Source: Rubrobacteraceae bacterium | GTDB taxonomy: Bacteria; Actinomycetota; Rubrobacteria; Rubrobacterales; Rubrobacteraceae | Length of the DNA stretch: 5,363 nucleotides | Direction: 5' to 3' | Assembly (NCBI GenBank): GCA_030447045.1 | Contig: JAUJMB010000116.1 | Span: 1-5,363 of the forward strand | In this document: one piece after another, positions 1 through 5,129 of the stretch | Position numbering within the stretch: position 1 is the first letter of the stretch | Layout: the number at the start of each line of letters is the position of its first letter | Made by a program: the position numbers and the translations under genes | The notes under the pieces: model-generated | Database searches by the model: none | What the model saw: the letters and a program-made list of their open reading frames with translations, nothing else | Told to the model about the DNA's origin: nothing

Positions 1-50
1 GCGGCTGGCGCGAGGACAACATCTTCTACGACCGGGACGTGGGGATCTGA
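1..50 (+). CDS. 3' end of an unidentified gene (partial)
   Basis: The first 50 bases read openly in one frame to a TGA at 48-50, giving the C-terminal residues GWREDNIFYDRDVGI. The frame is called coding because it ends nine bases before a well-placed start and because the packing matches the rest of the window. Fifteen residues are too few to name a family. The stop lies next to the purine-rich ribosome binding site of the following gene, so the two are probably co-transcribed. Confidence 0.5.
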   Translation, partial: GWREDNIFYDRDVGI

Positions 51-59
51 GGGGGCGGC

Positions 60-317
60 ATGATCCTGGACGACAACAGGGTGCTCACCGAGGAGCAGAA
101 GCGGAGGGTCCTTCGGAAGACCGAGGAGAAGGGGGCGGTCTGCGGGGATTGCGGATCGCGAGACTTCGAGGTCGGGGAGGCCCTGTACCTGGGGTTCTTG
201 TTTCTCAGCGAGAGACAGGACGCCTACATGGTGGCCCTCACGTGCAAGGAACCCGGCTGCGAATCTCCGCGGACCGGGATCCGGCTCCACGAACTCGATT
301 TCTTGTGGGAGGAGTAG
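60..317 (+). CDS. Small cysteine-pair (zinc-ribbon-like) protein, 85 aa
   Basis: This is a short, charged protein with no signal peptide or membrane segment, so it is probably cytoplasmic. It has two cysteine pairs, C28-x2-C31 (in VCGDCGS) and C62-x4-C67 (in TCKEPGC), separated by about 30 residues with a hydrophobic middle (YLGFLFL). That spacing resembles a zinc ribbon or zinc knuckle, although the second pair is C-x4-C instead of the usual C-x2-C. The start is ATG 60, preceded by GAGGGGG at 49-55. The N-terminal 25 residues look helical (EEQKRRVLRKTEEK). The gene sits eight bases upstream of the next one and is probably in an operon with it and the Crp/Fnr regulator. Metal binding is an inference from the cysteines; I do not recognise a named family, and the molecular role is unknown. 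Confidence 0.8.
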   Translation: MILDDNRVLTEEQKRRVLRKTEEKGAVCGDCGSRDFEVGEALYLGFLFLSERQDAYMVALTCKEPGCESPRTGIRLHELDFLWEE

Positions 318-324
318 ACGCGAG

Positions 325-642
325 ATGAGGAACGAAACCGCGTGCGGGCCTCCCGGCATAGACAAGGACTTGAGCGCGGTCGCCGACGGGATCCGGGGGC
401 TCCGCGAGCTGGCCCTCGACCCCGTAGGATCGGAAAACAGCACGCGGGTCTACGACTTCAGCATACGGTGGGGCGTGCTGATGTCCGGACGCCTGAAGCG
501 CCTGGAGCACTATTACCGGGCGGCGGAGCTCACGGAAGAGCAGGAGCGAGCCTACCGGCGGCTCAGGCGCGAGCTCGAGGAGGCGACGCCGCTGGCCGAA
601 GGCCTCGGCCTCGGGCGGCCCACCGTGCCGCTGGAGGATTAG
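325..642 (+). CDS. Hypothetical helical protein, 105 aa
   Basis: I do not recognise a functional family. The start is ATG 325, with GGAGGAG just before it at the end of the previous gene. The protein has a variable N-terminal half (about residues 1-35), then a compact segment YDFSIRWGVLMSGRLKRLEHYY (given here in pieces: YDFSIRWGVLM at 43-53, GRLKRLEHYY at 55-64). A strongly charged helix follows (about 68-92, TEEQERAYRRLRRELEEA), and the C-terminus is short and proline-containing (RPTVPLED). There is no signal peptide, membrane segment or cysteine cluster; the single Cys is at residue 7. The composition suggests a small soluble protein that could dimerise through the helix. Overlapping frames on both strands are open here because of the high GC, but this one has its own ribosome binding site and is tightly spaced with both neighbours, which favours it as the real gene. 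Confidence 0.7.
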   Translation: MRNETACGPPGIDKDLSAVADGIRGLRELALDPVGSENSTRVYDFSIRWGVLMSGRLKRLEHYYRAAELTEEQERAYRRLRRELEEATPLAEGLGLGRPTVPLED

Positions 643-669
643 GTGCGTGGCTCCGGCGGACACCGGTGA
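643..669 (+). CDS. Possible 8-codon mini-ORF coupling into the Crp/Fnr gene
   Basis: A GTG at 643 lies directly after the TAG of the upstream gene, with GGAGG at 633-637 ideally placed five bases before it. It reads MRGSGGHR and stops at TGA 667-669, which overlaps the GTG start of the regulator (666-668) as GTGA. It could be a coupling peptide that delivers ribosomes to a start with only a weak binding site of its own. It could equally be a chance reading, or a sign of a sequencing frameshift near the true regulator start. Low confidence as an expressed peptide. Confidence 0.25.
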   Translation: MRGSGGHR

Positions 670-1418
670 GCGCGGTTCTTGTGCGGCGAGCGGGGCGATA
701 CCCCGCGCGCGAGGACGAATCCGGGCAGCTCTTGCGGATCCTCGAGGAGGCGGGCTTCGGGATCGCCCGACGGTCTTACGGACCACGAGAGGCGATCAAA
801 GAGGAGGGAGATCGTGCGGCGCTCTACGTGTTGACCTCAGGTCTAGCCCTCCTTCTAACGGAGGCTCCCAAGAGGGGCGAGGCCGCGCTCGGGCTCCTCA
901 GGGATGGGGACGTCTTCGGGAACCTGGCGCTCGCGCAGGACCCCGGACGAGCGGTCCTGGTGCGGGCCTTGAGCGCGTGCGAAGTGGCGAAGGTTCCGGC
1001 CCACACCCTGGAGGCGGCCGTCAGATGGAACCCGCCCCTCGCCTTGAAGCTCATGACCCTGCAGGACGCGCAGCTGACCCGCTACGAGGAGTTCGTCGCC
1101 CGCGTCTGGCCTCGCAAAACCCTGCTCCGGCTCGTGGAGACCCTTCTGCTCCTCTCCGAACGGTTTCCACGGGGGACCCCGGATGCGGTCGGGCCGGTAG
1201 CTGGCCGGGGGTGCCTTACCCAGGAGGACCTGGCGGCGATGGTCGTATGCTGCCGGGAGTCGGTGGGCGCCGCGCTGGGCGAGCTGAAAGAGAGGGGCCT
1301 CGTAGATGTGCAGGACGGCATCGTCACGGTGCTGGATCCCGAGAAACTACGAGAGGTCTCGAGCGGACAGGCGGCTTCGCCATCGGGGTCTGCCGGGCGC
1401 AGGGGAACCATAGCTTAA
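666..1418 (+). CDS. Crp/Fnr-family transcription regulator, 250 aa
   Basis: Probable cytoplasmic DNA-binding regulator. The N-terminal part (about residues 30-120) is a cyclic-nucleotide-binding-like beta-roll (LYVLTSGLALLL at 53-64, GDVFGNLAL at 81-89). A long dimerisation helix follows (about 125-166), then a winged helix-turn-helix (LTQEDLAAMV at 184-193, CCRESVGAALGELKERGLV at 195-213). The length is normal for the family. At the phosphate-binding cassette, the Glu that contacts the cAMP ribose in E. coli CRP (FGE) is Asn86 here, while the Arg that contacts phosphate is kept (R95); cAMP is therefore an unlikely ligand. There is no Fnr-type N-terminal cysteine cluster. The recognition helix keeps R197-E198, but the next CRP DNA-contact Arg is Ala202. 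The start was chosen as GTG 666, since the frame is open further upstream only by overlapping the previous gene. Its own binding site (GGCGGA, 655-660) is weak; GTG 681 is an alternative. Targets and ligand are unknown. Confidence 0.88.
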   Translation: MSAVLVRRAGRYPAREDESGQLLRILEEAGFGIARRSYGPREAIKEEGDRAALYVLTSGLALLLTEAPKRGEAALGLLRDGDVFGNLALAQDPGRAVLVRALSACEVAKVPAHTLEAAVRWNPPLALKLMTLQDAQLTRYEEFVARVWPRKTLLRLVETLLLLSERFPRGTPDAVGPVAGRGCLTQEDLAAMVVCCRESVGAALGELKERGLVDVQDGIVTVLDPEKLREVSSGQAASPSGSAGRRGTIA

Positions 1419-1476
1419 CCGGATCTTTACGGAATGCTTGCGGGTGCCGACGGCTCTCTAACCCGGTGAGGCGAGA

Positions 1477-1713
1477 ATGGTTACTGGGAGCGGCAGCGTC
1501 CGAGAGACGGACGCCGAGACGCCAGTGCTGAGCGCGAGTTTCGGGAGGCATCTCGAAGGGGCCCTCTCCGCCGGCGGCGCCGCCTTCGGCGAGACGTTCG
1601 GTGGCATGGGTCCGACAAAGGAGAAAGGACCAAAAAACCGAGGAGGAGGAGGAGGAGGTCGTTATGGAAACGGGGCCAATTCGCTTGCAGGAACGCGAGG
1701 AGGGACCAGATGA
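1477..1713 (+). CDS. Doubtful 78-aa ORF ending in an ATGA overlap with the dehydrogenase
   Basis: The frame opens at ATG 1477, with GAGG at 1469-1472 just upstream, and stops at TGA 1711-1713, overlapping the dehydrogenase ATG by four bases as ATGA. The first 44 codons have mostly G or C at the third position, as expected for a gene here. The last 30 do not, because they run through the purine tract and produce six or more glycines in a row followed by GRYGNGANSLAG. I recognise no family. It may be a small real gene, a decayed or frameshifted remnant, or simply an open frame across a structured leader RNA; the internal hairpin at 1496-1514 and the low-complexity tail favour the last. Confidence 0.2.
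   Translation: MVTGSGSVRETDAETPVLSASFGRHLEGALSAGGAAFGETFGGMGPTKEKGPKNRGGGGGGRYGNGANSLAGTRGGTR
1496..1514 (+). promoter_or_regulatory. Perfect 7-bp hairpin in the leader region
   Basis: GCGTCCG (1496-1502) pairs perfectly with CGGACGC (1508-1514) across the five-base loop AGAGA. It lies 78 bases after the regulator stop and about 195 bases before the dehydrogenase start. No T-run follows, so it is not a standard intrinsic terminator. It could be a leader-RNA element or a 3'-end stabilising hairpin of the regulator transcript. Confidence 0.4.
1641..1658 (+). repeat. (AGG)6 microsatellite in a purine-rich tract
   Basis: Six perfect AGG units, preceded by another G, close a purine-rich run beginning near 1619. 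Each unit resembles the anti-Shine-Dalgarno target, and the tract ends five bases before ATG 1664, so it can act as a very strong or multi-register ribosome binding site for the mini-ORF there. Confidence 0.8.
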
Positions 1714-1726
1714 ACGGCGACTCTAG
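1664..1726 (+). CDS. Possible 20-codon leader peptide overlapping the dehydrogenase start
   Basis: ATG 1664 follows the (AGG)6 tract with a five-base gap, the strongest binding-site arrangement in the window. The frame runs 20 codons (begins METGPIRL, ends PDERRL) and stops at TAG 1724-1726, inside the dehydrogenase gene, which starts at 1710. Ribosomes finishing here would stop 14 bases past the dehydrogenase ATG, a geometry that allows termination-reinitiation. The peptide is highly charged and matches nothing I know. It may be functional only as a translated leader, or be fortuitous. Confidence 0.3.
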   Translation: METGPIRLQEREEGPDERRL

Positions 1727-2714
1727 GCCGGAGGTCGTGGTGGTGACGGGCGCCTCGGCGGGCGTCGGACGGGCGGTAGCCAGGGAGTTCGGCCGGCACG
1801 GGGCGAAGGTGGCCCTGCTCGCCCGTAACGAGGAAGGGCTCGAGGGCGCCAGAGAGGAGATCGAGGCTGCGGGCGGCGAGGCCCTTCCGATACCTACCGA
1901 CGTGTCCGACCCCGGGCAGGTCGAGGCGGCCGCGGAGAGGACAGAGCGGGAGCTTGGTCCCATAGACGTGTGGGCCAACAACGCGATAGCGGTTATCTTT
2001 GCGCCCTTCAAGGAGATAGAGCCGGAGGACTTCAAGCGCTCCACCGAGGTCTGCTACCTCGGCGCCGTCTACGGGACGAAGGCGGCCCTGAAGCGCATGC
2101 TCCCGCGCGATCGGGGCACCGTGGTACAGGTGGGGAGCGCGCTCTCCTACCGGGCGATCCCGCTGCAATCCGCCTACTGCGGGGCCAAGCACGCCATGCG
2201 GGGCTTCACCGACTCCGTGCGCACAGAGCTCTTGCACGACGAGAGCAACGTCCACATAACCATGGTCCAACTCCCCGCGATCAACACCCCGCAGTTCAAC
2301 GTCTCCAAGACCACCCTCCCGAAGCACCCCCAGCCGGTGCCGCCCATCTACCAGCCGGAGGTCGCCGCGCGCGCGATCTACTGGGCCGCGCACCACAGGC
2401 GGCGCGAGGTGTGGGTGGGCGCCTCCTCGGCGATCGTGATAGCGGGCAACAAGCTGCTGCCGGGGCTTGGGGATTGGTACCTGGCCCGCACCGGCTACGG
2501 CTCACAGCAGACCGACACGCCCGTCGACCCTGACCGGCCGAACAACCTCTACGAACCGGTATCCGGCGACCACGGGGCGCACGGCAACTTCGACGGGCAG
2601 GCCCACGAGAAGAGCCCGCAGTTCTGGACCACCAGACACCGCGCGGCGCTTCTTGCCGGCGGGGTCGGCCTGATGGGGGCCGCGGCCCTCTCCGTGCTCA
2701 AGGGGAGGTATTGA
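1710..2714 (+). CDS. Short-chain dehydrogenase/reductase with C-terminal membrane anchor, 334 aa
   Basis: NAD(P)H-dependent oxidoreductase of the classical SDR fold; substrate unknown. Rossmann-fold glycine motif TGASAGVG is at 13-20. Arg39 after the second strand (LLARN), with no acidic residue there, suggests NADPH. D64 lies in the TDVSD adenine-binding loop, and NNA is at 90-92. The catalytic residues are S143 (GSALS), Y156 and K160 (SAYCGAKHAM). The fourth tetrad position, usually Asn in N-x-x-G, is Cys115 (CYLG); related long SDRs may share such a change. After the core (about residue 250) comes a proline- and aspartate-rich linker (DTPVDPDRPNNLYEP, GDHGAHG), then one hydrophobic segment (about 312-330, ALLAGGVGLMGAAALSVL) ending in KGRY, which looks like a tail anchor facing the catalytic domain to the cytoplasm. 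The start is ATG 1710 with GAGGAGGG at 1697-1704. It is the first gene of the SDR-VKOR-GH15 cassette. SDR identity is firm; the anchor is an inference from hydropathy. Confidence 0.93.
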   Translation: MNGDSRPEVVVVTGASAGVGRAVAREFGRHGAKVALLARNEEGLEGAREEIEAAGGEALPIPTDVSDPGQVEAAAERTERELGPIDVWANNAIAVIFAPFKEIEPEDFKRSTEVCYLGAVYGTKAALKRMLPRDRGTVVQVGSALSYRAIPLQSAYCGAKHAMRGFTDSVRTELLHDESNVHITMVQLPAINTPQFNVSKTTLPKHPQPVPPIYQPEVAARAIYWAAHHRRREVWVGASSAIVIAGNKLLPGLGDWYLARTGYGSQQTDTPVDPDRPNNLYEPVSGDHGAHGNFDGQAHEKSPQFWTTRHRAALLAGGVGLMGAAALSVLKGRY

Positions 2715-2767
2715 TGAACCCCGATGTCCGCGCCACCTTGCCCGAGCGCTTGTCGGAGAGGAGCTAA
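2714..2767 (+). CDS. Possible 17-aa mini-ORF linking the dehydrogenase and VKOR genes
   Basis: ATG 2714 overlaps the dehydrogenase stop as TGATG, has GGGGAGG (2702-2708) five bases upstream, and encodes MNPDVRATLPERLSERS before TAA at 2765-2767, three bases before the next ATG. Its own 3' end carries the ribosome binding site of the VKOR-family gene (GGAGAGGAG, 2755-2763). The arrangement would pass ribosomes from one gene to the next without a gap. The peptide is soluble, has no cysteine or membrane segment, and is not recognised. It could be a real microprotein, a coupling device, or an accident of a short spacer. Confidence 0.35.
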   Translation: MNPDVRATLPERLSERS

Positions 2768-2770
2768 GGG

Positions 2771-3319
2771 ATGCCGACAGGAAGCGCGACACCGCCGGGC
2801 TTCGACGAGAACCCGACGGCTTGGCCGAGGCGTCTGCTTCTTGCGGCGCTCGCCCTCGCCGGGCTCTGCGTCTCCGTCTATCTGACGCTCTTCCAGGTCG
2901 GGGCCATCTCCGGCGTTTGGGACCCGTTCTTCCGGAGCCCGAAGGTGCTTACGTTTCTGGGCTTCCCGGACGCTGCGCTGGGCGCCTTGGCCTACGGGAC
3001 GGAGATTGTCCTTCTCTCCATAGGCGGGGGCGACAGGTGGCGGACGATGCCCTGGACGGTGCTCGCCCTCGGGGTCGTGATCCTCTCGGGCGCTGTCGTC
3101 AGCATCATGCTCATCCTCATGCAGGCGGTCCTCGTGGACGCCTGGTGCACCCTGTGCCTGGTCTCGGCCGCGATCTCCTTGGCCATCTTCGGTTTGGGCT
3201 ACGACGAGCCGCTGGCGGGCATCAAGTATCTGAAACAGGTGCGCGCCTCGGGAGGCTCACCCTGGCGCGCCCTGTGGGGCATGGAGGCCGGCGGAAAGGG
3301 AGGGTGTACGAATGCCTGA
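2771..3319 (+). CDS. VKOR-family (vitamin K epoxide reductase-like) membrane protein, 182 aa
   Basis: Integral membrane protein with four predicted helices (about residues 21-43, 66-85, 95-118 and 121-143) after a short polar N-terminus. The family marker is the CxxC pair C126-T-L-C129 at the start of helix four (DAWCTLCLVSAAIS); in VKOR homologues this is the site that passes electrons to or from quinone. Other family-like segments are VYLTLFQ in helix one and the FPDAALGALAYG turn entering helix two. The first loop (about 44-65, GVWDPFF) has no cysteines, whereas classical bacterial VKORs carry a loop pair that exchanges disulfides with a DsbA-like partner, and no thioredoxin domain is fused. 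It may therefore be a VKOR-like quinone or thiol protein with a different partner rather than a disulfide-forming enzyme. The start at ATG 2771 follows GGAGAGGAG (2755-2763). Its 3' end overlaps the GH15 gene by eight bases, indicating translational coupling. Confidence 0.85.
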   Translation: MPTGSATPPGFDENPTAWPRRLLLAALALAGLCVSVYLTLFQVGAISGVWDPFFRSPKVLTFLGFPDAALGALAYGTEIVLLSIGGGDRWRTMPWTVLALGVVILSGAVVSIMLILMQAVLVDAWCTLCLVSAAISLAIFGLGYDEPLAGIKYLKQVRASGGSPWRALWGMEAGGKGGCTNA

Positions 3320-5117
3320 GAAGAGCCGGTACCCGCCCATCGCGGACTACGCGTTCATCGCGGACGGCAACTCGACGGCGCTCGTCTCCCGCGCCGGGTC
3401 CATAGACTGGTGCTGCATCCAGCGCCTGGACGCGGGCAGCTGCTTCGGGCGTCTGCTCGACTGGGAGAGGGGCGGGTTCTGCTCCATAGCCCCGAAGGGC
3501 GAAACCCGAAACTCCTCCCGGCGCTACGTCGAGGGCACGCTGGTTCTCGAGACGACGTTCGAAGCCGAGGGCGGCGAGGCGCGGCTCATCGACTGTTACG
3601 CGCTGCCAGCCGACCCGGAAGGGTACCCGTACCGGCAGATACTGCGCGTCGTCGAGGGCGTGACCGGACACGTCGAGCTCGAGCTCGAGATAGCGCCCCG
3701 CTTCGACTACGGCTCGATCGAGCCCTGGCTGCGGCAGGAAGGGGTAAGGGTGTACAGCGCCATCGGCGGCAACGACGGGCTCCTGATCTCCTCAGACGCC
3801 GAGATCTCCCCCTCGGACGAACACACCCTCAAGGCCACGATAACCGTCCACGCCGGAGACAGGTCGCGGCTCTCGATCCTCTCCGTGCCCCCCGAAAAAC
3901 TGGACTACGACCGCCCCGAGGCCCCCGATGCCGCCGAGATCGACAGCCGCCTCGACGACACCGTCGAGCGCTGGCGGGCGTGGTCATCGGACATGCGGTT
4001 CGACGGCCCATACGAACCCGGCGTGCTGCGCTCCGCCATCGTCATAAAGGCCCTGATGAACGATCGGACAGGCGCGGTGGCGGCGGCCCCGACGACGTCC
4101 CTGCCGGAGAACCCTGGCGGGAGCATGAACTGGGACTACCGCTACTCTTGGATAAGGGACTCCTTCTTCTCCGTGCGCTCGCTCACCGAGGTGGGCTTCG
4201 ACGCCGCAGCCGACCACTTCCGCCGCTTTATAGAGCGCAGCGCCGCCGGGAGCGCCAAGAGCCTCCAGCTCATGTACGGCGTGGGCGGAGAGCGGCGCCT
4301 GACGGAGGAGACTTTGGACTACCTGGAGGGCTACCGCGGCGCCGCGCCGGTTAGGGTCGGCAACGCCGCGGCGGGCCAACTCCAGCTCGACATGTACGGG
4401 GAGCTGCTCGAACTGTCGTGGCGGTGGCACCGGCGGGGAAACTCCCCCGACGACGACTACTGGCGCTTTTTGCTGGAGCTTGTCGACACCGCCGCCGAGC
4501 GCTGGTCGGAGCCAGACCAGGGCCTCTGGGAGCTGCGCGACGACCCCAAACACTTCGTCCACTCCAAGGTAATGTGCTGGGCGACCCTGGATCGGGGACT
4601 ACGCCTCGCCGAGGAGTGCCTGCGCAAGGCACCCGAGCGGCGCTGGAAGAAGGTGCGAGAGGAGATCCGTGAGGCCGTCGAGACCGAGGGCTACGACCCA
4701 GGACGCGGCGTCTTCACCCAGGCGTTCGGCAACAAGGACCTCGACGCGGCGCTCCTGCTCCTGCCCCGGGTAGACTTCGTGGACCACCGCGACGAGCGCA
4801 TGGTGCGCACGGTGGACGCCGTCCGCGAGGATCTCGACGACGACGGCCTCCTCAAACGCTACCGCAGCGCGGACGCGCGGGAGGGCGCCTTCCTGGCCTG
4901 CTCCTTCTGGTTGGCGGAGTGCCTCGCCTATCAGGGGCGCCTCGAGGACGCCCGGGCGGTCTTCGACCGGACCTTGGCCACGGCCAACGACCTCGACCTC
5001 TTCTCCGAGGAGTACGACACGCACAAAGGAGAGCTGTTAGGCAACTTCCCCCAGGGCCTCACGCATCTCTCGCACATCTCCGCGGCGGTCGCCATCGCGG
5101 GCCAACGGGGGGCGTAG
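3312..5117 (+). CDS. Glycoside hydrolase family 15 protein (glucoamylase or trehalase type), 601 aa
   Basis: Inverting alpha-glucosidase-type hydrolase, expected to release glucose from alpha-glucans or to split trehalose. The N-terminal beta-sandwich (about 8-225) opens with the typical IADYAFIADGNSTALVSRAG and SIDWCCIQRLD segments. The (alpha/alpha)6 barrel follows (about 235-597). Active-site signatures are NWDYRYSWIRD (273-283), the general acid E407 in LWELRDDPKHFVHSKVMCW, and the general base E566 in FSEEYD, followed by GELLGNFPQGLTHLSHI. Both catalytic glutamates are present, so it is probably active. Length is normal for bacterial GH15 proteins without a starch-binding domain. No signal peptide is seen, which points to a cytoplasmic enzyme acting on storage glucan, maltooligosaccharide or trehalose. 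Several actinobacterial members of this type are trehalases, but substrate cannot be set from sequence alone. The start at ATG 3312 is supported by GGAAAGGGAGGG (3293-3304) and the 8-base overlap with the VKOR-family gene. Confidence 0.95.
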   Translation: MPEKSRYPPIADYAFIADGNSTALVSRAGSIDWCCIQRLDAGSCFGRLLDWERGGFCSIAPKGETRNSSRRYVEGTLVLETTFEAEGGEARLIDCYALPADPEGYPYRQILRVVEGVTGHVELELEIAPRFDYGSIEPWLRQEGVRVYSAIGGNDGLLISSDAEISPSDEHTLKATITVHAGDRSRLSILSVPPEKLDYDRPEAPDAAEIDSRLDDTVERWRAWSSDMRFDGPYEPGVLRSAIVIKALMNDRTGAVAAAPTTSLPENPGGSMNWDYRYSWIRDSFFSVRSLTEVGFDAAADHFRRFIERSAAGSAKSLQLMYGVGGERRLTEETLDYLEGYRGAAPVRVGNAAAGQLQLDMYGELLELSWRWHRRGNSPDDDYWRFLLELVDTAAERWSEPDQGLWELRDDPKHFVHSKVMCWATLDRGLRLAEECLRKAPERRWKKVREEIREAVETEGYDPGRGVFTQAFGNKDLDAALLLLPRVDFVDHRDERMVRTVDAVREDLDDDGLLKRYRSADAREGAFLACSFWLAECLAYQGRLEDARAVFDRTLATANDLDLFSEEYDTHKGELLGNFPQGLTHLSHISAAVAIAGQRGA

Positions 5118-5129
5118 GGGCGGTGCCCC
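5117..5129 (+). terminator. GC-rich hairpin at the operon 3' end
   Basis: GGGGC (5117-5121) pairs with GCCCC (5125-5129) around the loop GGT, starting in the stop codon of the GH15 gene. Only two Ts follow, so it is at best a weak intrinsic terminator; it may instead protect the 3' end of a Rho-terminated message. Confidence 0.3.

Larger units (their letters stand above)
1419..1709 (+). other. Intergenic or leader region upstream of the dehydrogenase operon
   Basis: This stretch of 291 bases separates the regulator from the dehydrogenase. It holds a perfect hairpin (1496-1514), a GC-rich self-complementary block around 1568-1584, a purine-rich tract ending in (AGG)6 (1619-1658), a doubtful 78-residue frame (1477-1713) and a 20-codon mini-ORF (1664-1726). 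No clean promoter stands out: TTGCGG at 1438-1443 with TAACCC at 1459-1464 is only a weak candidate. No CRP- or FNR-type palindrome was seen. Confidence 0.6.

Noticed and set aside
342..665. Upstream extension of the Crp/Fnr frame to ATG 342
   Set aside because: The extension reads as Arg/Gly/Ala-rich low-complexity protein and overlaps the 105-aa gene almost completely; the regulator domain is complete without it.
238..786. Antisense frame of 182 codons across the start of the regulator cassette
   Set aside because: It is Arg/Pro/Ala-rich with no motif and crosses three well-supported + strand genes or junctions.
647..1531. 294-codon + strand frame overlapping the Crp/Fnr gene
   Set aside because: It has no family resemblance, is rich in Gly, Arg and Pro, and is out of frame with the recognisable regulator.
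1568..1584. Overlapping palindromes CCGCCGGCGG and GGCGGCGCCGCC
   Set aside because: Short GC-only palindromes are common in DNA of this composition and this one has no T-run or neighbouring element that gives it a role.
1662..2396. Long antisense frame of 244 codons opposite the dehydrogenase gene
   Set aside because: It lies opposite a gene with clear SDR motifs, has no recognisable domain, and is the usual open antisense frame produced by high GC at third codon positions.
3984..4562. Antisense frame of 192 codons inside the GH15 gene
   Set aside because: The opposite strand carries intact GH15 catalytic motifs here; the antisense product is low-complexity and valine/glycine-rich without a ribosome binding site that I could defend.
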